Source: Undaria pinnatifida (lineage: Eukaryota; Sar; Phaeophyceae; Laminariales; Alariaceae). Taken from it: a stretch of 64,000 nucleotides of DNA. Positions 48,401 through 58,424 of the stretch are shown piece after piece (positions within the stretch are counted from its first letter, which is position 1; each line of letters begins with the position of its first letter). The notes below the pieces were generated by a model, which saw only the letters and a program-made list of their open reading frames with translations, made no database searches and was not told the DNA's origin. The stretch spans positions 2,227,501 through 2,291,500 of the forward strand of contig JABAKD010000010.1 in the NCBI GenBank assembly GCA_012845835.1, given 5' to 3'. A program made the position numbers and the translations under genes.

Positions 48401-51400
48401 ATGTACTATGTGTTGCAAGTAGTTGTTGGCACGCTTGGTGTCAGAGAACGCACGCGAGCAGCAACCAAGAAGCGGCTTCCGAGAGGTTGCTGGTGTTGTT
48501 CTCACGTCAACTCATCGCCATAATCTGGTCACAGGACAGGCTCCAATCACTCTGGAGTAGAATCTGAGTAAAAAAATAAAGATACCCGAAATGTTTCTAT
48601 GGGCACACCAGGTGGGCAGCTTACTTACGGTGGGGGCTGTCACCACACCAGCATAACGCGTCCTTGGCTGGGGGCTGGGCCATCCCGGCACGATTTCGTG
48701 GTGATCTTGTCGGCCCACAAAGCAACAAGAAAGTGGTTTCGTAGCAAAGCTAGAAAAGGCACAAGTTCAACCTCCACCGCGGTCTTCCGGGTAGGCGGCT
48801 CACCAAGTTCATAAACCATGTGGGCGATCGTACCGGATGCCGGTAAACATGACGACAAACGATTCTCGGCTTTTTTCCAACTCCTAAAGTGATCCTATTT
48901 GGGAATACTTGGGTTCCAAGCGCGGTGTTCCCACAACGGGAGTGACGCATCAAGAAGGTTCAGTGCTTAGGTATGCACATAACGAGAAGTACCGTGTTTG
49001 ACGTCACCTTGGCTGGTTTCGGCTTCGCGGCTCTCCGATGTCGTGGGGGGGTCTTTTTCGGCTTCGCGGCCGGCTTGGCATCACTCTCGTCACTCTCAGT
49101 GTCAGAGCTTTCTTTCGAAGATTCTGAACTAGTGCTGTCGATACTGGAAGATGTCGTGCCGTCGCTGATTGGACGCGTTGTCGAAGGCAAACGCAGCAAC
49201 GACACGTCAACGGTGAGAGTAGCAAAAAAAATCAAAGCCGGAGTGCACTGTGATACGCGGGAGCGGGGAAGGGGGCAGGCGCTGTACCGAGCATCGACGA
49301 GCTAAAAGCATAAATTCCCTTCTACGACAAAAGTATAAGACATGGATGAAGCTCACGTACCCGGTCCGCTTCGAATTTTCTCCCTAAACGAAACGAAACG
49401 CTCTTATGGCCATAAGGTCCCTCCTTCAGTAAAAATACCCCGCGCGAATGCGACTACCTCGTTGACGCACCTGCTCTCTACTATCGTCTCTTTTGGTGGT
49501 TCCCAGCCACCTTCCAAAGGACTTTCGTCGCCGCTTGCAGGGGTTTCATCTTCCACCATCTTTCCGTGTGAATTGTACGCCTTTCACATATAGCAGGCAA
49601 ACGGAACGTGGAGCGACCGATCCTGCTGAGCATAGGAGAGAGACAAAACCGTCTCGCGCGCTGCTATACTTTTCTCGACGATTCCACCTTTTGCAAGGGC
49701 GCAAGGATTATTATGTCTGCTATTTTCCAGCGCATTAAACTGCAGCCTAAAGCCTCATGCGGAGCGGTGTCGTATCAAAAGCTCATTCCCGTAGGGGTGC
49801 AAGTTTTTTTTCGTGACACGCTCTTCACTTGGGGAGTCCTCTGTACCTCACCCCAAAGCCTGTCTAAAACAAAAAAGCGAGAGTTAAACCTGCTGGCTAT
49901 TTGAACAAAAAGCGAGACTTGAACCTGCCGATTATTTAGCACTACCCACTGAGCTACTTCGTCACGTAACTAAGTAGCTCAGCGGGTAGCGCTATATAAC
50001 CAACCAAAAAAAAAAAAAAGTCGAGGTCGTTGGTTGAATCTCGCCGACTTCGTAACAGGGATCTCCGGGGCCCTTCCCTCGCCATGCTACTCCCTAATTA
50101 GCCACATGACTAAATAGCTCAGCGGGAAGCGCTCTATAACCAACAAAACCCGACGAAAAACTCCCACGGCTTAGGCTTCCAACGAGTGGTGTTGCAAAAC
50201 GCAAAATACGATTCCAACGGAGCTGGGCAGTTCCTCAGCTTTGAGGAGTCCCTTCAGTCCGATCCGATCAGATCTGACACATGCTATGGTAGAGGTTTAC
50301 AAGTTCACCAGTTTTTCCCTGCATGTTCATTGGCTTGAGGAGATCTGTGCTTCGCCCACAACTAGTTTTGAGTTCACTAACAGTGCGACCCGACGACCGA
50401 AACCATGGCCAAGGCACATCAAAAAGTCATGCTGCTAAACAAGAATAACATCACCACCATTTTTGGGATAACCAGCCCCGTGAATCAGAAACTAAATCGC
50501 CGAAACGTGGTGGTATACCTCAATACGTCATCGTATCATGCGCCATCTCTTTTGGCCAAAACTTGCTACCACCCCAATCGTAGCATTGTATCAGGCAAAG
50601 CAACAGGCGAAACCGTGGCGGACGTGTTCAAGCGCGAAGCATGTGCAGCTGGACGGTAGGCGACCGCGAGGCATGCTACGACGTGCTACCTTCAGATCAA
50701 AGAAGACCATTTTAGGGCCTCGCCCATCCTCGCCATCGCTTGCGCCGCCATGGGCCTCGTCCAGGAGGTGGTCTTTGTTGGTGTATACCTGCATGCGGGG
50801 GGCGAGGGATAGTGCCTTGCTTACGTCCGTGCGTCGACGGTAGCAACGAAACTCCGAAGGAGGTGCCAACATTAGAAAAACGATCATGTCATCAAAAATA
50901 TCGAAGCGCCGCAGGCCATGGCGTTCATAGTTCGTCAGTTTCGGCTCCATTTGATTTACGGCGCCAACATTAGGAAAACGGCAGTTTTTTCGAGCAGGTC
51001 ACAGGACCACAGGGTTTTGCAGTCGTCGTTCTTCTAGTTCGGCTCCACTCGTGATTGATTTACGACTGGCATAAAAAAGATGTTCAACGCCGTTGCAGAT
51101 ACATGCGGCGAGAAAACGTTGACGTATACTACCACACCTTTCTGGAGCTGGCCCCCTAATCTGTGCGAGCTTTGCTTCTCAGCAGTGGTATACACAAGAA
51201 CACGAGTCCAGTTTCGTGCACGGCAACATTTCTATCAAAAACTAAGCGTCAAGAGTCAGAGGACATGCAATCCGTAGGGTTCCGTTAAATGGCGACCATC
51301 AAACAAAACACACGGCAACAAAACAATTTTGCGCTGCCGTGCTTCCAAAACCTTACCAGATCGGTAGTGATTAGGCGAACGTTTTTATCGGCCGCCAGCC

Positions 51401-54400
51401 TCAACCCAATGTCCATGCTCTCTTCGTCGCGCGGGGTATTGCGAAGCCGAAGCCTCTTGCCATCGTAAGGGAGAAAAACCTACCACAAAGAAGACGGTGG
51501 GGCAGGGGACAATCGACGCCAGCACTGCACCATATATACAGCATATCGCCCTGGACGGATATATAAGGATTCTTTGGGAACTTAAAGATTCATGTGCATG
51601 CTTCAACGGTCCTTACATTTCCATCCAGAATGGTACATAAAAAGTGAGTGCTCGGAACGTTCTTCGTGGCAACTTTCGTTCTTGCCTAGTATGCCTCCTC
51701 AGCAATTTCGAAACATGCAGTGTCATCACAGTGTATTTATTGTTCCTGGCAGATCCTAATCCACGAACTATATATCAATGTCAACGAACAACTTCTGAGA
51801 GCTGTTCCCGTTGGCGTGCCAAACTTGAAGAACGGCGTCGTGTTTTCCGTAGTACTGCAACGTAAGAGCTGTCAACCATGGACACCTCAAATTTTACGTT
51901 ACAGGTTGGACCCCTAGGCGCAATCGACGCAATAGAGGCGATGCGCATGTATCACACGCCGGGCAAAACCACTTTAGGCGGAGAAGTCAAACACAAGACA
52001 GCGAAGTATTTCTCCATTTTATACCGACGGCGTGTGGGACTGACCTGCATTCCTACAACCACGGGTAGAGCGGGATGGCTGAGCTCCGCCTGTGCACGCC
52101 TCAATGGGTCTCCCTTTTTGCCCCTGCCTCCACCTCCTCGACCCGCCGTATGTTTCGGCCTCGTCCTGCAGAGGTTACAGTGTGACATGTTGAAGCGTGA
52201 AATCTTGCCGTGTGAATCGTTTTAGCGTTGTTAACCGTTACAGTGTGTAATGATACAGTGTGACATGATACAATGCGAAATGTTACAGTTTGAAATGTTA
52301 CAGTGTGAAATAGCACAGAGTGAAACGTTGCTTTGCAAAATGTTGCATTGCAAAATGTCTAAGTGTGAAATGGCACATCGAGGACGTTAATGCAGCATTG
52401 TGACATGCTTAGCGCGGGCTTTGACATCTCCCAGGTCCCCAAAACAAATGTATACTGACAGTAGTCGGTCGCCAAAAAAACGAGCATCGGTAACGGCGTA
52501 CGGCCGACACATTCCACACTAAAGCCTAGATGTTAGGAGTTACGGTATTTTCAAGCCTTCGTCACGTAATTTCTTTCCGTAAAATTGCAGTCCATCACAC
52601 ACCTAAACGGCGGCAAATAAACATCCTCAGGAACCCAACGACATATCAAGCTTCTGGACTTTCCTTGACATTGTGCATGTGCTGCGTTCAAGCACTGTAT
52701 CCGGGTGTTCTAACACGCACGTCTGTGTATCCCGAGCTGGCAGATGCCTTGAGCCTGCAGTTGGGCATCCCGAGCCGGTTTCGTATTCCTAGCTGCTAGT
52801 TTCACAGGAATCGTTTTTTTGTTCGTTTTAGGTGGAGGGGTAGTCGGACCAACTCGCCTAAGACAACCATAACTTAGCCCTCCTCTAGGACAGCGTACAC
52901 ACGCAGGACTGGCCATAGCCGTAAGAAAAAAAATTCCGGCGTAAACATTTCCCAGAACACAGGAAGTTGGTATTTTTCGCGCGTCATTGTACCCCGATCG
53001 CGGAACTTTATGGTTTAAACGAAGTTGGCTAGATCCATACTACTGGCACTACCCTCGTTCAATTTGCACCTGAAAGAGGTGACTAGATCCATTCTGCTGG
53101 CACTGTCTTTGTCTAACTTGTACCTGATAGTATACTCGATGAGAACCACGAGGGCGAAGAAGGGGTGCGCCACGTAACCATCGACGTTGAGGGACGATAC
53201 CTCCTCCGGCAGCATCAGCACGTCCCCTTCGTTCGTTTCCTCCAAGTGGGTTTCCACCCACTGCGGAAAGCACAAGGAACGGTGCCGAAATGATACAAGA
53301 GGTTAGGTATGCCATATTTCTTACGCGCGGCAGACCCCTTGTTGGTTCCCACATGCTAAGGAAAAGACACAAGCCAAAATTGAGTGATGCTGAAGAAAGC
53401 CGGCACATCACTTGGAAACAAAGGAAAGTATGCCTCGTGTACAGCAGTCTCGGGCCGATACGAACACGTACCATCATAGTCAACCTGGGTGTCACCGCTG
53501 ACATCATACTCCTGACCAACATTCCGTCCAATGGCAAAGTATCCGAACCTCGTGTGGCAGCACCAGCGTGTGGCCATTGTGGAATCCGATTTTGGCCCTC
53601 CTGTCAACTATCTTGGCCCGGTTTCCACCACCCCCCCTCCCTTCCCCTTTTCCGCCACCGGCTCCGCCTGACACGGATGTGACGACTTCTCGTTGTGTGC
53701 TTGAGAACCCCAAGGTGTGTTGGTGTGTCGTGGTTTTCACGATCTCCTGAAAAGGCGTTAGGTCGAGCGGAGGATATAAACATTTTTTCTAGCGATGTTA
53801 ATTACCCTGTCCTTCGGCGTGAAGGAGCCGCGGTACTGCAGCTCTTTTTAGCGAGTTTCTAGTTTTTGACCGCCAGAAACATAGGAAACCATTTTGAGCT
53901 TCCTGAAGCTTCCACCGATCACCAACGCACACAAATTGACGAAAAAATATAGTATCACAGTGCGCAGAATGATTATGGACCGAAATCTCCCTTCACCAAA
54001 ATTCAGGGGAGTCATATGTCTTAAAATAGTAAAAACGCGCGACCGGAATATCACGCAGCTTGCAAAGATGAGCATCGATCCTTACATTGATCAAATTCGC
54101 AGCTGGCGTATTTAACTAAAAACGAAAAATTGACGACAGTTGTCAAATGTCATGTTGCGCGAGTTCCGACCGACAGCTATACCAATATATATATTTTTTT
54201 CTGGCTTTCTGACGTCCCTTAAACACTTTTGTTCGGTAAACACCGACAAGAGATAAATATCGAAATGTCACACCGATACGTGAAAATCTTTCACTAATCT
54301 CTGGACACCAGGGCGATTTTTTTCCGCTGGGCGTAAGATATCCTTTTTCGTACGAAATCTCCCCGAACCTGGTCTGGGATGTCCTCCCCTAAGCTCCTCA

Positions 54401-57400
54401 GCAAGTCTCGTTCATATCCCTCCCTTCCCGGAATGATCACACGGAGCGCCGAAAGGCGAAATTCCATGCACACCGCAAGACGGGGCCGGGATGGAAGCAG
54501 GCTCCAGCGCCCCCTCCCCCCGGAAAGCCTTCCGCGGCGTGAAGGAACGGTCGATTCCTCCTCTACCCGAAGGCCCAAGAAAGGACCGACTTTTGCAGCT
54601 TTGTCCGGAATGACGATTTGTTTAGTCTGACGTGACACGGGTAAACGGCAGCAGGAGCACGAGTCATTTCATGAATGGACTATACCTGTATCAGCGCAAA
54701 ATCGTACTGAAGTGTTGAATGTACGTGATAAATTGAAACTCGATCATGCGCAAAAGCTTCGCCTGGAGAATCGGTTGTGCATGGGACCACCCGTGTTTTG
54801 TTAATGCCACGACGAGGGAAATCATCTGTGCTTCCACTTCAGAGAAGCCCGTGGCGCCTTCTGCCAAGAGCAAACAAATATGTGTAAGGTGTTGTGAGGT
54901 AGGGTCGAACGTATCCAATAACAAGTCAGGCATTGTGGTTGTGAGCGTTGCTTCGCGGATGAGGTTGCGTCTACAGATTTTCCGCACACCAACAATGCTC
55001 CGTCACACCACGGTGGTGCGCGATCACAGTTATCAGCGTATTTTGATGGGTAAGCAGCATCCAATTGTTGGGTACTGCAGCGAGAGTCCTCTCACCTCTT
55101 TTCCAACTGCAAAGCTAGCACTGGTGCGTTTTCACACGAATTCTAAGCAGTATGACCCGTACAACGTGTGCCCAGCTCTAACGGGGCAAAAAACGCTCTC
55201 TATTCACCTGCATGCCGGGAAGCACATCCGTGGCCGAGACGATTTCATCGGGCCGGAACAAATGCCTCGCTTTCATCAAGTTTTCCCACGTGGAGAGAGT
55301 GAACCACAGGGAGCACCCAGGAATAACCGTTTCTCCCACGCTTCCCCAGTCGCCCTTTTCACGTGCAAAGAACAGAATAAGTTGGCAGTGCCTCTCGGTC
55401 AGAGAAAAGAGTGAATAAGGCCGTAGTATCCAGCTCACCACGGTTAAATACCAACGCCACGGTATCATAGTATTTCATATAAATTAGCATATTATATATA
55501 GTTTTTTTATGCATAGCTTTTATATATACATATATTATTTATAGTATTATACTTCACTTTTACTGCTGAGGAGACGCTACTCGCGCGAGTGTCTCTGTAC
55601 GTTTGCAAAGGAAAGGGCTTCACCCTTGTACTACTGGAAGAACAAATCCTACCAATCACCGACACAAAATATCCAAGTGGTTTGTCCCCGAAACCGCTGG
55701 TGCAGTTCTAAAGGGCTTGCATCCAGAGGAAGCTGCCCTGACCATAATATACAATACTCTCTTGTGCACCTGCTCAAAAAAAAGGAGGCTGCGCGGGGAT
55801 CCTCGGTAGACATCCCTGTGTTGAACTGCCTCCGGCTCGTTCGGCCCGAAAAACTGGATGAACGTCCAGCCACAACCGTACTGCCCCACCTAAGGAAACA
55901 TAGTAGACAACAAGAGGATTAAGGCGCAGCGGTATTTGCTTGACTTCTCGCTCTTTTTTGTCTTCATGCAACGGACGATCATAATCTAAAGCGTCTATAA
56001 ATTCGGGTAATGAAATTATAAATTAGATTAACTCAGCGAGTCCATGCAATGTCTTTTCGTCATCTCTTTTCCGCAAGCGGAAGCTCAAACCTAGAAAGCG
56101 TAAACTGTTGGGTAATCAAAAGTGTGCGAGGAATCAACGGCACAAACGCAAACTGCAAAGGCGATAGTAGTTCCCTGGAATACCGTGGTTACTCGTGCTT
56201 CAACTGGCACTATTTCCCAGACGCACATGCTTACCTGTATCCCATTGGTGGTGTCCATGACAGTAGCCACAAGCTCGACCACTGCGATGCAGTTCGGATC
56301 CTCGAACCTTGTATACCAGTAGACAAGTTCCTCATGCTTGGTTCCAACCTCCATTTCCTGCTCTTCGTCGTCATCATCGTCCTTGTCGCCCCTGCCGCCC
56401 TTTCTTCGACGTCCCCCGTTGCCTTGTTTGCCACGACCGTTGTTTTTATTTGGCCAACGGTTCTTCTGCTGGATGGCACGCGAAAAATGAGTGTCGCTGC
56501 CCACATACCCTAGAACAGACCGCGTTTTTATGTGACCACAGAGATTTTGGTCTTCCTAGGATGAAGAATCGGCACGGACATTAGATGTGCTGGATATCGA
56601 CCTGTAGAAAGAACTATTAACTATTGTTTAGTGTGAAGAACACGCACATACATACACAAACCCAAGCGCTTGCGACCACGCTGAAACATACGACAGGCGT
56701 GGCCGGTTATTCACACGCCGCAATACAAAATACCACCGGCCGCAATACCGGGTCACGCCTAAATTTCTGGCTTGGCACGAGACCACTTATCGCAGCAAGT
56801 AGAAGCTCATCGCATGGAGATTTGGTCGTCGAGACCAGCATCTAAGCAAATGGTTTGGATGAAAGTCCCCCCTCCTCCATCTATCCAAGCACTTGCCCAC
56901 TACAAGACCTTTGACGATGTGCAGTAAGTCAAAACGGTGCTTTTTCGCGTGCACTGTGAACTGACAGTTCGAGTAGTGGTGACGCGCGCCAACCACTCTT
57001 GGCCAAGAGGAAAGCCCCGGCACCCGATATATACGCATACGTTTTAAAATACCCGCGCTATTTCGATCAATGGAGCCATCAAACTAAGGTCCACGAACTT
57101 TCAGCACATAGAGATGCTGCTTCATCTATCTACTGTAGCGGGGTGCGCGCGGCGTCTCAGGTTCGAAATTCTCTTTTGAGGCAAGGACATCCGTCACCCA
57201 TGCAAGACACGTGGAGCATGACATGCTATACTCATTCCTCAGTTTTACAGGGCATACCGGGACCGGGTGGGCCAATGTTTGGAGAAACCAAAAGTGATCA
57301 GTGGCTCTAATCTTGGACAAGACTAGTGGGAGCACGAGTACCCCGAAAGTTTCCTTTACCTTGCGCGTGCCACTTTTTGCCCCCGAGGAGGATCCCTGGC

Positions 57401-57584
57401 GCTTCTCCGAAACGATCTCTACTCGCTCCTCGTCCTCCTCGTCAAGCGTTTCTCCCATGAAAGTATCTCCGTAGAACCTCTTCGATCCCGCGTGGTAGAA
57501 GCTCACGCTCAAAGAAAAACGCAGACCGTAGCCGTCGGCGCTCGCGCGCTTCACCAAAACCGAAGGCACCTGCCAGCTTTCCAC
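22547..57584 (-). CDS. NPHP4: NPHP4-like giant gene with an internal multi-EF-hand block (proposed single gene)
   Basis: Exons matching nephrocystin-4 occur on the - strand in protein order: N-terminal half at 57584-44207 and C-terminal half at 27449-22547, with stop TAG at 22547-22549. The exons between (42328-29638) code for EF-hands and continue in phase into the C-terminal NPHP4 exons: 26 chained exons from 42328 to the stop total 5,310 nt with no stop or phase break. In animals and Chlamydomonas, NPHP4 acts at the ciliary transition zone with NPHP1 and RPGRIP1L, and animal NPHP4 carries no EF-hands. In human NPHP4 the corresponding position is a poorly conserved linker between the C2-like segment and the Arg-rich stretch before the Ig/MSP-like domains. 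Exons between 44207 and 42328 and several in the 46.3-52 kb stretch are not resolved, and the true start is not identified. Alternative: an independent EF-hand gene nested in an NPHP4 intron. Confidence 0.7.
26985..27070. repeat. Tandem repeat around CATAAATGTAGCAT
   Basis: Four to five degenerate units (ATCATAAATGTAGCATAC, GCCATAAATGTAGCATGC and so on) lie in an intron of the NPHP4-like gene. Confidence 0.8.
29105..29260 (+). repeat. Possible diverged relative of the SINE body
   Basis: GTGCGAGAGCG, CAGTGGGA, a G8 run followed by AAAAGGAACAACAC and then TGATCGCAGCTTGTCCAG follow the same order as in the SINE copies at 58187, 62412 and 63162. Identity is low and no tail is seen. Confidence 0.35.
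29638..42328 (-). CDS. Multi-EF-hand array (central block of the NPHP4-like gene)
   Basis: Seventeen exons, 5'->3': 42179-42328, 41029-41168, 40341-40457, 39820-40020, 39274-39376, 38806-38964, 38351-38458, 38230-38280, 37442-37702, 35852-36013, 34906-35160, 33952-34182, 33504-33638, 32864-33019, 32222-32347, 30221-31228, 29638-29815. All join in phase, about 1,180 codons, with no stop. About 18 EF-hand-like loops are visible as pairs. Canonical loops include DKDGSGFITAEE, DKNGTGSISVAD (interrupted by an intron after DK), DVDSDGVLSVEE and DEDGDGFITLRQ; others are degenerate (GRRGRGDVDADS). A recurring unit has LR..LLKAES, an EF-hand, GLREL.VF, then RFD..GDD.VSL.EFL.FVG. The large 30221-31228 exon adds a charged linker. 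Likely role: calcium sensing or a structural array. A read-through of the last exon would stop at 29504, so a separate gene cannot be excluded. Confidence 0.85.
36030..36600. repeat. 18-bp minisatellite GTACCGTTGGCGTTCACA
   Basis: About 31 units of an 18-bp motif fill the start of the intron between EF-hand exons 37442-37702 and 35852-36013. Because 18 is a multiple of 3 the frames stay open on both strands (NANGTV-type or VPLAFT-type peptides), but the array lies beyond the splice acceptor of the 35852-36013 exon, so I treat it as non-coding. Confidence 0.93.
36905..37025. repeat. 12-bp minisatellite GTCGATACTATT
   Basis: About nine units with small changes (GATACT, GACACT, GATACC) lie in the same intron as the 18-bp array, 300 bp from it. 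Confidence 0.92.
41538..41560 (+). repeat. G23 homopolymer
   Basis: An unbroken run of 23 G in the intron between the first two EF-hand exons. Possible G-quadruplex on the + strand; C-tract in the transcript of the - strand gene. Confidence 0.9.
43749..43931. mobile_element. MITE with TAGTGGTCCCTCTA ends, copy 1
   Basis: The terminal inverted repeats are GGTGGTCCCTATA at the left and the complement of CAGTAGTGGTCCCTCTA at the right. The interior has several CCGGCACTA(T/C)AG blocks. It matches 46379-46568 in inverse orientation over its whole length (for example GTGCCTGTGAA(A/G)TTGTTTG). Confidence 0.85.
44207..57584 (-). CDS. NPHP4: NPHP4-like N-terminal module including the C2-like segment
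   Basis: Exons supported by splice sites, phase and order of conserved motifs: 57360-57584 (YGLRFSLSVSFYHAGSKRFYG, human-like strand ending in FYG/FFG), 56235-56468 (RFEDPNCIAVVELVA), 55770-55889 (GQYGCGWTFIQFF then YRGSPRSLLFF), 55208-55354 (CSLWFTLSTW), 54369-54626, about 53549-53612 (IGFHNGHTLVLPHE), 53124-53260 (YVAHPFFALVVLIEYTIR), 52045-52165, 45974-46325 (HEITLQFAAFR then SLYFTYQFYTC), 45319-45480 (CLNILVREGRYG), 44724-44876 (STLFVDVWDADALMHVGTLA) and 44207-44317 (EYEVVAS). In 46.3-52 kb lie weaker candidates: about 50675-50900, 51363-51470, 49480-49590, 49013-49200 and 47430-47575, acidic and Ser-rich as in the variable linker of NPHP4. The exon upstream of 57584 and the start codon are not identified. 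Confidence 0.85.
46379..46568. mobile_element. MITE with TAGTGGTCCCTCTA ends, copy 2
   Basis: It starts AGTAGTGGTCCCTCTA and ends GAGGGACCACTACT, with CCGGTTGCCGCTACAGTGCC inside. It lies directly 5' of the exon at 45974-46325, in the upstream intron. Confidence 0.87.
47604..48020. repeat. Tandem repeat of about 109 bp, first unit interrupted by another repeat
   Basis: GTCTGTT(T/G)GAAGCCT(G/A)CTGTGACTGA starts units at 47802 and 47911. A related unit starts near 47604 but is about 90 bp longer, because a reverse copy of the GCAAGCTGCG repeat (47664-47715) sits inside it. Confidence 0.75.
49939..50060 (+). repeat. tRNA-like sequence with a hairpin of its 5' half
   Basis: TAGCTCAGCGGGTAGCGCT (about 49975-49993) looks like a tRNA D-arm/A box and GGTTGAATCTC (about 50032) like a B box; between them lies an A14 run. 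Immediately upstream, 49939-49959 is the reverse complement of 49972-49992 with a 12-nt loop. A second A-box-like piece, TAGCTCAGCGGGAAGCGCTC, occurs at about 50117. No intact tRNA cloverleaf, so a tRNA-derived retroelement or pseudogene. Confidence 0.65.
52185..52400. repeat. 15-16-bp degenerate tandem repeat GAAATGTTACAGTGT
   Basis: More than ten units (TGACATGATACAATGC, GAAATGTTACAGTTT, AAAATGTTGCATTGC and so on) lie in an intron of the NPHP4-like gene. Confidence 0.85.
53029..53136. repeat. 54-bp tandem duplication over a splice donor
   Basis: CTAGATCCAT(A/T)CT(A/G)CTGGCACT starts both units (53029 and 53083). The second unit contains the 3' end and donor of the exon 53124-53260; the first repeats a usable donor (CAG|GTGCAA) exactly 54 nt further into the intron, at 53068-53069. 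Confidence 0.8.
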
Positions 57585-57838
57585 CTGTTTGTGGTGCACA
57601 CAGTCAGATCCAAGTCAGGCTTTCGGCTTTCGTGCAGAACTATGTAGAGCTAGGCAGATTGTGAAATCAACTTGGCATTTCCTCCAATATAAGTTACTCT
57701 AGAGAAAAATATAGGGAGCGTTGGGGCATTGATATATATACTAAACTGTTCTCACATTTCCGTCCTTCGTGGTGCCTGTTTACCTTACACAGAATAATCA
57801 GCAAGCCGTGCGGTGTGCGTTGGTGTTGTTGACATATA

Positions 57839-57948
57839 GAACTACCCACTGGCCCACGTAGTCACGTGAATTCGTGGGCCAGTGGGTAGCTCTATATAAC
57901 CAACAAAAGGTGACCACGTGGTTCAATGGGTAGTGCTATATAACCAAC
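57839..57948 (+). repeat. tRNA-like A-box hairpin and tandem half copies
   Basis: 57839-57858 and 57873-57892 form an inverted repeat of CGTGGGCCAGTGGGTAGCTC around a 14-nt loop. A second half, CGTGGTTCAATGGGTAGTGC, follows at about 57917. Both halves are followed by TATATAACCAAC, as at 49993, so they belong to the same family. Confidence 0.7.
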
Positions 57949-58186
57949 AGGTGTGCCGTCCTCATACATTCGAAAGCCTTATCATAATTCGTTATTATAT
58001 CTCCCCTAAACGTCTATTATATTAGGATGCTGCGATCGCGTGTTAGTGGACGACCGTCAGGAGTGAAAAGTCCGTACGAACGAGGCGAACACTCGTAGGA
58101 GTCGACGGTTGGATGAAGCACAAAATGACAGAGGGTACCTTACCACTCATTTTAGAAAATGGTTGACAGTACACTTTAATCTCTCC

Positions 58187-58424
58187 GAACGCATACTCGT
58201 CTAATTCGTGAGGACTTTTTCTTGTGCACAAATTGACTTGCGGAAAGCGCGAGAGCGTGAATTATCAAACACTCGATGAAAAATCGAAAAGAAGTGGGAT
58301 TGCTGAACCCTATGCGCCATAAAAATTGAAGACAAGAACCGGGGGGGAGAAGGGACGACGCCTGTGACCACGGCTTGTCCAGAAGCTGGAAAGTAGATGT
58401 GTGTGAAGAAAAAAAAAAAAAAGC
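58187..58424 (+). mobile_element. 5'-truncated SINE copy
   Basis: From GCATACTCGTCTAATTCG to an A-rich tail, this matches the bodies of the SINEs at 62338 and 63090 (TTGCGGAAAGCGCGAGAGCG, GGGATTGCTGAACCCTATGC, ACCACGGCTTGTCCAGAAGC). The tRNA-like head is missing. Confidence 0.88.

Noticed and set aside
54746-55414. 222-residue + strand frame
   Set aside because: It is antisense to the NPHP4-like exon at 55208-55354 and to an intron; it has no recognisable motif.
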